Assembly (NCBI RefSeq): GCF_003312875.1
Contig: NZ_CP015163.1
Span: 1,612,001 to 1,676,000, forward strand
Direction: 5' to 3'
Source: Amycolatopsis albispora
GTDB taxonomy: Bacteria; Actinomycetota; Actinomycetes; Mycobacteriales; Pseudonocardiaceae
Length of the DNA: 64,000 nt
Shown: one piece after another, positions 8,065-15,278 of the stretch
How positions within the stretch are numbered: position 1 is the first letter of the stretch
Layout: the number at the start of each line of letters is the position of its first letter
Made by a program: the position numbers and the translations under genes
Notes under the pieces: generated by a model
Told to the model about the DNA's origin: nothing
Databases searched by the model: none
Seen by the model: the letters and a program-made list of their open reading frames with translations, nothing else

Positions 8065-9303
8065 TCAGGTGAGCCGGTCGAGCAGGCCTTCGACGACGAC
8101 GGTGATGCCGAGCCTGGCCCGGTCGAGCCCGGCGATCGGGGTGTGCGCGACTTCGGCGACGGCCGGTGCTTCCGCACTGCGCACCATGCGGCGGCTGAAC
8201 TCATTGCCACGGTCGGCACCGAGCGCCGCGCCGTAGACCTGCTCCCAGACCACCCGGCTGGCACCCGCGACCTCGCCGGTGGGCACGCCCGCGGCCTGGA
8301 ACGCGGCGAAAACGCGGTCCAGCACGGGCAGGATCAGCGGGCTGGCGAGCCCGTCGACGGCCAGCGCGGGCACGGCCCACGGATCGGCTCGCAGGGCGTC
8401 GTGAATGGCCAGCGCGAGCGCGACCAGTTCGGTTTTCGGGTCGGTGGCCGGTGGGGGCACGTCGATGTCGGCGGCGACGGCGTCGAGCATGGCGACCACC
8501 AGGCCGTCGCGGTCACCGATCTCGCGGCGCAGTGCGGTGGTGGTGCTGCCCAGCGCGTCGGCGACGGCGGGAATGGTCGCCGCGTCCAGGCCGCGCTGGC
8601 GGGCGAGGGCACGACCGGCGGCCACGATCTCCGCCCGGTCGGGCGTGACGAGGTGCTTCGGGGCGGGGGCGGCGGGTTCCTGGCCGGGCTCGCCGAGCCG
8701 GACGGCGAGCGCGTCGAGCATGAGGGTGAGCTTGGCGTCGAGCCAGGCGCGGCCGTGATCGGCGGTGAGTTCCGCGAGCCGGGACGCGCTTTCGTCGAGG
8801 GTGCGCTGGCCGCGTGGGGTGCCGAGGGCCTGCCAGGCGGCGCGGATGGTGATTTCGGTGCTGGTGGCCAGGTCGGTGATGACGTCGAGCGCGGTGGTGG
8901 CGTCGTGCGCGGTCAGGCCCTCGGCCTGGAGCCGCGCCAGGTAGGCGGTGGCCAGTTCGGTGAGGGCCGACGGCTGCCTCGGCGCGCGCTGGAGCGCTTC
9001 GGCGGTGCCGGGGTGCTGGCGGAGGAACTGCCACAGCGTGTCGGCGCACGCGGTGAGCAGTTCGCGCCAGCCCAGCTCCGCCGGGGGCCAGTCGACCTCG
9101 CGCAGCGCCAGGTCGAGCGCGGCGAGCACGAGGTCGTCGCGGTCGTGGACGTAGTGGTAGAGCGTGGAGTGGCCGACCCCGAGGCGGCGCGCCACGGACG
9201 GCATGCTCAGCGTGGCCACGCCTTCCTCGATGGCGGCGCGGGCCACGTCGTCCCTGGTCAGCGATGGTGGCCTGCCGGTCTTGCGGCCGATCCTCGGGGT
9301 CAC
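8065..9303 (-). CDS. Tandem TetR-family regulator (two TetR units in one chain)
   Basis: 412 residues, about twice the usual TetR size. Residues 1-60 form a good TetR helix-turn-helix (GRPPSLTRDDVARAAI, then MPSVARRLGVGHSTLYHYV). After a first ligand-binding half and a Pro/Ala linker near residue 210, a second, more diverged helix-turn-helix appears (RAEIVAAGRALARQRG, then IPAVADALGSTTTALRREI) with its own C-terminal half. GTG at 9303 is used; no better start is seen. It lies 19 bp downstream of the ABC transporter pair on the same strand, so it may be co-transcribed and regulate export or uptake. Confidence 0.85.
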   Translation of the reverse strand: MTPRIGRKTGRPPSLTRDDVARAAIEEGVATLSMPSVARRLGVGHSTLYHYVHDRDDLVLAALDLALREVDWPPAELGWRELLTACADTLWQFLRQHPGTAEALQRAPRQPSALTELATAYLARLQAEGLTAHDATTALDVITDLATSTEITIRAAWQALGTPRGQRTLDESASRLAELTADHGRAWLDAKLTLMLDALAVRLGEPGQEPAAPAPKHLVTPDRAEIVAAGRALARQRGLDAATIPAVADALGSTTTALRREIGDRDGLVVAMLDAVAADIDVPPPATDPKTELVALALAIHDALRADPWAVPALAVDGLASPLILPVLDRVFAAFQAAGVPTGEVAGASRVVWEQVYGAALGADRGNEFSRRMVRSAEAPAVAEVAHTPIAGLDRARLGITVVVEGLLDRLT

Positions 9304-9322
9304 GCCGACAACGCTACCGGCG

Positions 9323-11074
9323 CTACCGGCCGACGGTCAGGCGCCAGCCCTTCGCCCGGTTGCGCTCGGCCCAGAACGCCGCGTACCGGCCGCCGGCGGC
9401 GAGCAGTTCCGGGTGCGTGCCGCGTTCGGCGACGGCACCGTCGTGCAGCACGATGATCTGGTCGGCGGCGACCACGGTCGGCAGCCGGTGGGCGATCACC
9501 AGCAGCGTCGATCGGTTCATCAGGGTGCGCAGCGCGTCCCGCACGTACCGTTCGTTCTCCGCGTCGAGCGCCGCGGTGGCCTCGTCGAGCAGCACGATGG
9601 GCGCGTTCTTCAGGATCGCGCGGGCGATCGACACACGCTGGCGTTCACCACCGGACAGCGAGGTGCCGCCTTCGCCGACCCGGCTGGCCCAGCCCCGCGG
9701 CAGCCGGGCGACGATCTCGTCCACCCCGGCGAGCCGCCCGGCTTCGCGGACCTCGGCTTCGGTGGCGTCGGCGCGGCCGACGCGGATGTTCGCTTCGAGG
9801 GTGTCGTCGAACAGGTAGACGTCCTGGAACACCATCGCCACCTGGGCCATCAGGTCCTCGGTGCGCTGGTCGCGCACGTCGGCGCCGCCGACGCGCACGG
9901 TGCCGCCGGTGACGTCCCAGAACCGCGCGATCAGCCGGGTCACCGTGGTCTTGCCGGAGCCGGAGGCGCCGACCAGCGCGGTCATCGTGCGGGGTGGCAC
10001 GGTGAACGAAACGTCGCGCAGCACGGGTTTCCCGGTGGTGTATTCGAAGGACACGCCGTCCAGTTCGATCTCGCCGGGCCGGGGGAGCGGCGCGGGGACT
10101 TCGGGCTCGCTGAGCGGTTTCTCGGCCAGCACGGCGGTGATGCGGCGGACGTCGTTGTGCGCCATGCGGACCGCGCCCGACAACGCGGACACCTCGGCGA
10201 GCGGCCCGGTGAACCTCGCGGCCAGCGCCAGCACGGCGATCAGCGACACCGGATCGACCGAGCCGCCGAGCGCCAGCACCACGCCGGTGACGATGAGCGC
10301 GGTGAACGCCAGCTGCGTGCCGAACCCACCGGCGAGAATGCCCGGCACGGACAGCCACATGGCACGCCGTCCGACCGTGTGCTGCTCGGTGATGGCGTCG
10401 TCGAGCGGTTTGTGCCCCTCGGCACCGCGGCCGAACGCACGCAGGGTCCGCTGCTGCCGGGCGAATTCGACCACCCGGTTCGCCGCGGTGACCGCCGCCG
10501 CGTCCGACAGTTCCTCGCCCTTGCCGACCAGCTTGCCCGCCCAGGTGAACAGCACGTGCAGGACGGGCGCGCAGACCAGCATCGCGACCGCGAGCCGCCA
10601 GTCGAAGGCGAAGGTGACCAGCGCGATCGTCGCGGGGGTGACCACCCCGGCGAGCAGCGGGGTGAGCAGGTGGGCGAACAGCCCGCCGACCATCACCGTG
10701 CCGCTGCTGACCACCCGCGACAGCCTGCCGATCTTCTCGCCGGTGAACCAGCCGACCGGCAGCGCGCCCACGTGGTCGCCGATCCGCTCGTGCATGGTGG
10801 TGATCACCCCGAGCGCGACCTCGAAGGCCTTCATCGCCTGGACGTAGGGCGCACCGCAGGCCGCGGCGACGACCACCGCCAGCACGCCGAGCCAGCCCAG
10901 TGCCGCGGACAGCTCACCGGAGAGCAGCTGCCGCAGCACCGGCACCAGCAACGCGGCGGCGACGCCCTGCAGCACGCCGAAGGTGAGCACCCAGGCCAGA
11001 TAGCCACGCAGCTTGGCGCGGTGGCCGTCGCCGAGAATGGCCGCGAGATCGGACAGCAGCGGGCGGATGTTCAT
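9323..11074 (-). CDS. ABC transporter, fused membrane and ATPase domains (second half-transporter)
   Basis: 583 residues: an N-terminal six-helix type IV exporter-fold membrane domain (to about residue 310), then an ATPase with Walker A GASGSGKTT, signature LSGGERQ, Walker B IVLLDEATAALD and a switch His in IAHRLP. Its ATG (11074) overlaps the stop of the upstream partner (ATGA), as in heterodimeric pairs. Family knowledge: IrtAB/YbtPQ pairs with exporter fold import ferric siderophores, while similar pairs export peptides or drugs. The iron box ahead of the operon favours siderophore traffic. A longer frame through both genes is a shadow. Confidence 0.88.
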   Translation of the reverse strand: MNIRPLLSDLAAILGDGHRAKLRGYLAWVLTFGVLQGVAAALLVPVLRQLLSGELSAALGWLGVLAVVVAAACGAPYVQAMKAFEVALGVITTMHERIGDHVGALPVGWFTGEKIGRLSRVVSSGTVMVGGLFAHLLTPLLAGVVTPATIALVTFAFDWRLAVAMLVCAPVLHVLFTWAGKLVGKGEELSDAAAVTAANRVVEFARQQRTLRAFGRGAEGHKPLDDAITEQHTVGRRAMWLSVPGILAGGFGTQLAFTALIVTGVVLALGGSVDPVSLIAVLALAARFTGPLAEVSALSGAVRMAHNDVRRITAVLAEKPLSEPEVPAPLPRPGEIELDGVSFEYTTGKPVLRDVSFTVPPRTMTALVGASGSGKTTVTRLIARFWDVTGGTVRVGGADVRDQRTEDLMAQVAMVFQDVYLFDDTLEANIRVGRADATEAEVREAGRLAGVDEIVARLPRGWASRVGEGGTSLSGGERQRVSIARAILKNAPIVLLDEATAALDAENERYVRDALRTLMNRSTLLVIAHRLPTVVAADQIIVLHDGAVAERGTHPELLAAGGRYAAFWAERNRAKGWRLTVGR

Positions 11075-12867
11075 TCGTTCGAGTCCTCTTCCTGGGCGGC
11101 CCACAGGGCGGCGTAGCGCCCGTGACCGGCGAGCAGTTCGGTGTGCGTGCCTCGCTCGGCGACCACCCCGCAGTCGAGCACGACGATCTGGTCGGCCGAC
11201 GCGATCGTCCGCAGCCGGTGGGCGATCACCAGCAGCGTCCGGCCCGCGGCGAGTTCGGACAGCGCGTCCTGCACGGCGGCCTCGGATTCGGGGTCGGCGA
11301 AGGCGGTCGCCTCGTCCAGCACGAGCACCGGGGTGTCGGCCAGCAGCGCGCGGGCGATCGCGATCCGCTGTGCCTCTCCGCCGGAGAACTGGGCGTCCAC
11401 GGTGTCGTAGCCGCCGGGCAGCTCGGTGATGCGCTGGTGGATCTGGGCGGCGGTGGCCGCGGCGACCACCTCGTCGTGCCCGGCGTCGGGGCGGCCGAGG
11501 CGGATGTTGTCGGCGACCGTGCCGTGCACGAGCGCGACGTCCTGCAGCACGAACCCGATCCACCGGTACAACTCGTCGGGCGCGATGTCGCGGACGTCGA
11601 CCCCGCCGATGCGCACCGCACCGCCGGTCACGTCGTGGAACCGCGGCAGCAGAGTGGCCAAAGTGGACTTCCCGGAACCGGACGGGCCGACCAGCGCGGT
11701 CACCGTGCCCGGCCGCAGTTCCAGGCTCACCCCGCGCAGCACGTCGGTGCTGCCGTCGTAGCTGAACCGGACGTCGTCGAGCGTGACGCGGTGATCGGCG
11801 GGCTTCCGGCTGGGCGAGGCGACGGGCAGCACGGGGGTGTCGAGCAGTCCACGCAGCCGCAGTGCCGCGGCGGCCGCGACCCGCCGGTCCTCGCCGCCGA
11901 AGCTGAGCGCCGTGACCGTGGTCGGGATGACGAGCGCGACCAGCACGCCCGCCAGTGCTTCGGCAGGCGTGATCCAGCCCTGGTTGACAAACCAGACCAC
12001 GCCGAGTGCGCTGACCAGTCCGACGACCGGCGCGGAGATCAGCATCGAGCTGATCGCCTCCAGGCGCAGCATCGGCCGCACCCAGTCGGCGAAGAACCGG
12101 CCGTACGCCTCGGCCGCGCGCTGGTAGCTCTCGTGCGCCCGCCGGGCCCGGCCGAACGCCTTGACCACGCCGATGCCGCTGACGAACTCGACCACCGCCG
12201 AGCTGATCCGCCCGTGCGCGGTGTTCATTTCGGCCATCTTCTCGTGGTAACCACGCATCATCCACGCGTAGGCCGCGGCGAAGAACGGCAGCGTGCCGAC
12301 CGCGAGCAGCGCGAGCCGCCAGTCCAGCCAGCACAGGTAACCCAGCCCGCCCAGCGGCAGCACCACGGCGGTGGTCATGTCCACCGAGTGGTGTGCGACC
12401 AGGTGGTGCAGGTCGGCGATGTCGTTCTGGGCCACCTTGCGGACGGCGCCGGAGGAGTTCTCGCTGAACCAGCCCAGCGGCACCCCGGACAACCGCCGCA
12501 CGATGCGCCGCCGCAGCACCGCCTGCAGATCGACGTCGGCGAAGTGGGTGATCGCCAGCGCGAGCCCGATCAGCAGGCCGCGGATCCCGATCCCGGCCAC
12601 CACGAACCAGGCCACCGTGACCACCGCGTCCCGGTCGACCGGACCGGGTGCGAGCAGCAGCTCGGCCAGTTCGGCGAGCGCGGCGAACGGCACCAGCGCG
12701 GCGAGCGCGCCGACCGCGGCCAGTGCCATGGCCAGCCGGATCCGCCAGCTCACCGGGCGCCGCAGCTCGGCCAGCGCCTCGGCTGCCCGCCTGGCCTCCC
12801 GTGCTGGTGGAGTGCTTGTTCGTGCGCTGTTCGCCGCTTCGGTTCCGCGTTCCGCGACCGCCGTCAT
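11071..12867 (-). CDS. ABC transporter, fused membrane and ATPase domains (first half-transporter), iron-regulated
   Basis: 598 residues: about 40 residues of Ala/Arg-rich N-terminus, a six-helix membrane domain, then an ATPase with Walker A GPSGSGKST, Walker B VLVLDEATAFAD and IAHRLRT. The signature is FSGGEAQ instead of LSGGQ, and the D-loop region reads ATAFADPES, as often seen in one half of YbtP/IrtA-like pairs. There is no siderophore-interacting domain at the N-terminus, unlike IrtA. It leads an operon with the second half-transporter and the double TetR gene. A 19-bp IdeR/DmdR-like box overlaps its promoter, so iron repression is likely. Confidence 0.88.
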   Translation of the reverse strand: MTAVAERGTEAANSARTSTPPAREARRAAEALAELRRPVSWRIRLAMALAAVGALAALVPFAALAELAELLLAPGPVDRDAVVTVAWFVVAGIGIRGLLIGLALAITHFADVDLQAVLRRRIVRRLSGVPLGWFSENSSGAVRKVAQNDIADLHHLVAHHSVDMTTAVVLPLGGLGYLCWLDWRLALLAVGTLPFFAAAYAWMMRGYHEKMAEMNTAHGRISSAVVEFVSGIGVVKAFGRARRAHESYQRAAEAYGRFFADWVRPMLRLEAISSMLISAPVVGLVSALGVVWFVNQGWITPAEALAGVLVALVIPTTVTALSFGGEDRRVAAAAALRLRGLLDTPVLPVASPSRKPADHRVTLDDVRFSYDGSTDVLRGVSLELRPGTVTALVGPSGSGKSTLATLLPRFHDVTGGAVRIGGVDVRDIAPDELYRWIGFVLQDVALVHGTVADNIRLGRPDAGHDEVVAAATAAQIHQRITELPGGYDTVDAQFSGGEAQRIAIARALLADTPVLVLDEATAFADPESEAAVQDALSELAAGRTLLVIAHRLRTIASADQIVVLDCGVVAERGTHTELLAGHGRYAALWAAQEEDSNE

Positions 12868-12916
12868 GCCGTGCCCCTTCCGACGTTGGCGCCGACTTTA
12901 CGACAGGCTGTCGGAT

Positions 12917-12946
12917 TTAGGTAAGGCTGACCTGAATATTCGTCAA
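12917..12946 (-). promoter_or_regulatory. IdeR/DmdR iron box overlapping the ABC operon promoter
   Basis: TTAGGTAAGGCTGACCTGA (12917-12935) matches the known iron-box consensus TTAGGTTAGGCTCACCTAA at 16 of 19 positions. On the minus strand TTGACG (complement of 12941-12946), a 17-bp spacer and TACCTA (complement of 12918-12923) make a good promoter, and the box covers the spacer and -10 hexamer. This is the classical arrangement for iron-dependent repression by IdeR/DmdR1. Confidence 0.8.
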
Positions 12947-12968
12947 GGCGCATAGGTTGTCCGGCGTG

Positions 12969-12998
12969 TTGAAAATGATAATCATTATGTACTAGGCT
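12969..12998 (+). promoter_or_regulatory. Zur-type box within the promoter of the CobW-like / bL36 unit
   Basis: The core ATGATAATCAT (12975-12985) is a near-perfect dyad flanked by GAAA on the left and TATG on the right, as in actinobacterial Zur boxes. It lies inside a possible promoter TTGAAA (12969-12974), 18 bp, TAGGCT (12993-12998). Transcription would start near the ATG at 13005, and no Shine-Dalgarno is present, so the first gene may be leaderless. The Zur assignment rests on the box plus the zinc-saving genes behind it. Confidence 0.7.
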
Positions 12999-13004
12999 TC
13001 GCTC

Positions 13005-13892
13005 ATGTTCCCGCGGTTGGTCGTGCTCACCGGTCCTGACGACGACGTGGTGCGAGAGGCCGAGCACGCGGTCGGATCCGGCAACCCGGTGGTCCGGGTG
13101 CCGTTCGGGGTGGACCTGGCGCAGGTGCTCGACCGCCTCGGTGAAGAGCGCCCGGACGCCGAGGTCGGGTACGTGGTGGTGGCGCTTGATCCCGCGCGGC
13201 TGGAAGAACGGCTGTGGGACCGGCGCGAGATCGATGAGGTGCTGGTCGGGGAGCACCTCATCGACGCGCTCGCGTGTGCCGATACGTGCGTGCTGCCGCG
13301 AGCGGGCGATGGACGCGGGGAGCACCTGCTGTCCCAGCTGGCGCCACGCGCGCGGGTGCACCGGCTCGGTTCGTCGTTTGAGCCCGGGGGATACGACGTG
13401 GACGAGGTGATCGCCCGGTGCGCACCGGGCGCGGTCACGGTTCCGGTGGTGACCGAGTCGGGTCCTTTCCGGACGGTGCTGGCCCGAGCCCGGCTGCCGT
13501 TGCACCCGGCGCGGCTGGCGGCCGCGATGCCGGAACTGGCGGCGGGCAGCGTCTGGTCACGGGGCAGGCTCTGGATCGCCTCGGTGCCGCGGCGCCGGGT
13601 GGTCTGGTGTGGCGTGGGACCGCACGTGGCCTTCGAGGACGGCGGTGTCTGGGCGGCCGACCGGGCCGACGGGGAAGCCGTGCCCGCCGCGGTGGCCCTC
13701 GACTGGGACCACCGCTTCGCCGATCGGGGCACGGTGCTCGCGTTCACCGGTGACGAAGTGGACGAGCAGCAGATCACCGCGCTGCTGCGGGACTGCGAGC
13801 TGACCTGGGCCGAGTTCGACAGCGGCCCGCCGGGCTGGTCGGCCTACCACGACCCGATGGGACTGCCGGAACTGCTTCCGGCGCACAGGTGA
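13005..13892 (+). CDS. CobW-related protein lacking the GTPase P-loop, Zur-linked
   Basis: 295 residues. The C-terminal part has the CobW C-terminal domain look ([21 protein letters not shown], split by family-typical spacing, then FEDGGVW). The N-terminus starts [20 protein letters not shown], where a CobW/ZNG1-type metallochaperone would have GxxGxGKT, so the nucleotide loop is missing and GTP hydrolysis is unlikely. No Cys-x-Cys-Cys metal motif is evident either. It is the first gene of the Zur-box unit and lies 23 bp before the zinc-free bL36 gene. A role in zinc starvation is inferred from context. Confidence 0.7.
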   Translation: MFPRLVVLTGPDDDVVREAEHAVGSGNPVVRVPFGVDLAQVLDRLGEERPDAEVGYVVVALDPARLEERLWDRREIDEVLVGEHLIDALACADTCVLPRAGDGRGEHLLSQLAPRARVHRLGSSFEPGGYDVDEVIARCAPGAVTVPVVTESGPFRTVLARARLPLHPARLAAAMPELAAGSVWSRGRLWIASVPRRRVVWCGVGPHVAFEDGGVWAADRADGEAVPAAVALDWDHRFADRGTVLAFTGDEVDEQQITALLRDCELTWAEFDSGPPGWSAYHDPMGLPELLPAHR

Positions 13893-13915
13893 TCAACCAG
13901 AGAGAGGAAACGCAG

Positions 13916-14038
13916 ATGAAGGTGCGGAAGTCGTTGCGCTCGCTGAAGAACAAGCCGGGCTCGCAGGTGGTGCGCCGGCACGGCAAGACGTTCGTGATCA
14001 ACAAGAAGAACCCGAAGTTCAAGGCACGTCAGGGCTGA
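13916..14038 (+). CDS. rpmJ: Ribosomal protein bL36, zinc-independent (C-minus) paralogue
   Basis: 40 residues, [17 protein letters not shown]..., ending KFKARQG. The sequence aligns with bL36 but contains no cysteines, so it cannot bind the zinc ion held by the normal protein. Such C-minus copies replace the zinc form during zinc limitation and are often Zur-controlled, which agrees with the upstream box. A strong ribosome site (GAGAGGAAA) precedes the ATG. It sits between the CobW-like gene and a cysteine-rich gene, only 3 bp from the latter. Confidence 0.92.
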   Translation: MKVRKSLRSLKNKPGSQVVRRHGKTFVINKKNPKFKARQG

Positions 14039-14041
14039 CCG

Positions 14042-14419
14042 GTGACGGGCGGCTTCACCCTGGTGGTGTGCGATCTCGGCGGCTGCCTCCGCGCACCGGG
14101 CGGGCACGACGTGCTGGGTGCGCTGGGCGCGTTCGTGCGATCGACCTGCCACGGGGTCCTGGTGCGCGCGGGCTGCCTCTTCCAGGCACTGGCTGACGAG
14201 GACGCGCCGTGCTGCCGGGGGCGTGGCGGAGCGGGCGCGTTTGTCCTGGTGCAACGCTGTGATGCCGCGCGGAGGCCGCTCGGTCCCGCCGTTGTCGCCG
14301 GTCCGCTGCACGAAGCCGCGGACACGGCGGCGCTGTGCGACTGGCTCGCCACCGGCCTCGGCGCCGGGGAACCACTGCCATCGCACCTGCGCCCGGTCAC
14401 CGTCTCGGGAACCTCGTGA
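14042..14419 (+). CDS. Small cysteine-rich conserved-type protein of the Zur unit
   Basis: 125 residues starting with GTG 14042, three bases after the bL36 stop. It has seven Cys including a CC pair (DLGGC near residue 14, STCHG, RAGC, APCCRG, QRC, ALC). The order, with VLVRAGC in the middle and a late WL segment, is loosely like thioredoxin-like [2Fe-2S] ferredoxins, but the spacing is not diagnostic. I do not recognise the family with confidence. Its place behind a Zur box and a zinc-free ribosomal protein suggests a metal-linked role; a Cys-rich protein made under zinc starvation would itself be unusual. Confidence 0.6.
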   Translation: MTGGFTLVVCDLGGCLRAPGGHDVLGALGAFVRSTCHGVLVRAGCLFQALADEDAPCCRGRGGAGAFVLVQRCDAARRPLGPAVVAGPLHEAADTAALCDWLATGLGAGEPLPSHLRPVTVSGTS

Positions 14420-14435
14420 AACCAAGGAGTCCGCT

Positions 14436-15278
14436 ATGACCGCCACCTGGGAAGATGAACTGGCCACAGTGGAGCGTGACGCCGCGGTGAGCGAGCCGAT
14501 GGTGCGCCAGGCCGTTCGCTGGCTGTCCGACCGGCATCCACTGGGCTCCCGCGTGCTGGACGTGGGTTCCGGGCCGGGCTGCGGCACGGTGTTGCTGGCC
14601 GAAGGTTTCCCGGCGAGCGAGGTGATCGCGGTTGATCCCACCCCGGGATTTGTCGAGCGCGCCGCGGCGCGCTTCGCCGAACACGGCCTCGGCCATCGAG
14701 TACGAGCCGAGTTCGGCGCGATCGGCGATTCCTCGCTGGCCGCGCTGGCTCCGGCCGACCTGGTCTGGTGCGCGCACGTTGTGCACCACCTGCCCGACCC
14801 GGTTGCCGCCCTGCGTGAACTGTCCACTTTGCTCACTCCTGGCTCGGGGGTACTGGCCATCGCGGAAGGCGGCTTGCCAGCCCGGTTCCTGCCCGGTGGT
14901 TACGGCGTCGGCAATCCCAGCTTCGTGAACCGGCTGGAAGCGACGTTGAGCGACCACTTCGTCGAATCGTGGTCGCTGACCGGCGCCGCCGTCGGCGGTG
15001 GCCGGGACTGGCCGCTGCTGCTCGCCGACGCCGGTCTGCGGCACCAGGCGAGCAAGACCTTCCTGCTCGACCTCCCAGCCCCGGCCGGTGACGACGTCCG
15101 GCGGCATGTGATTGACCGATTCACCCGTATCCAGCGGTTGATCGGCGACCAATTGTCCACTGAGGACGCCGCCGCGCTGGCCCGGCTGCTCGACCCCGCC
15201 GACCCGGTCGCGCTGACCCACCGTCAGGACCTCTTCGTGCTCCAGGCGACCACCTGGCACCTGGCTACCGGAGCCTAG
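14436..15278 (+). CDS. SAM-dependent class I methyltransferase
   Basis: 280 residues from ATG 14436 with AAGGAG at 14424-14429. Motif I reads VLDVGSGPGCGT, followed by an acidic residue at the end of strand 2 (VIAVDPTPG) and the HVVHHLPDP segment typical of small-molecule methyltransferases. The C-terminal third is a variable substrate-binding region. It lies 16 bp behind the cysteine-rich gene and may belong to the same transcript. Its stop codon overlaps the stop of the convergent metal ATPase (CTAG at 15275-15278). The substrate is unknown. Confidence 0.85.
   Translation: MTATWEDELATVERDAAVSEPMVRQAVRWLSDRHPLGSRVLDVGSGPGCGTVLLAEGFPASEVIAVDPTPGFVERAAARFAEHGLGHRVRAEFGAIGDSSLAALAPADLVWCAHVVHHLPDPVAALRELSTLLTPGSGVLAIAEGGLPARFLPGGYGVGNPSFVNRLEATLSDHFVESWSLTGAAVGGGRDWPLLLADAGLRHQASKTFLLDLPAPAGDDVRRHVIDRFTRIQRLIGDQLSTEDAAALARLLDPADPVALTHRQDLFVLQATTWHLATGA

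Noticed and set aside
9323..12334. A single 1003-residue open frame through both ABC genes
   Set aside because: The part above 11074 is an Arg/Ala-rich shadow of the first transporter gene in another frame; the true second gene starts at ATG 11074.
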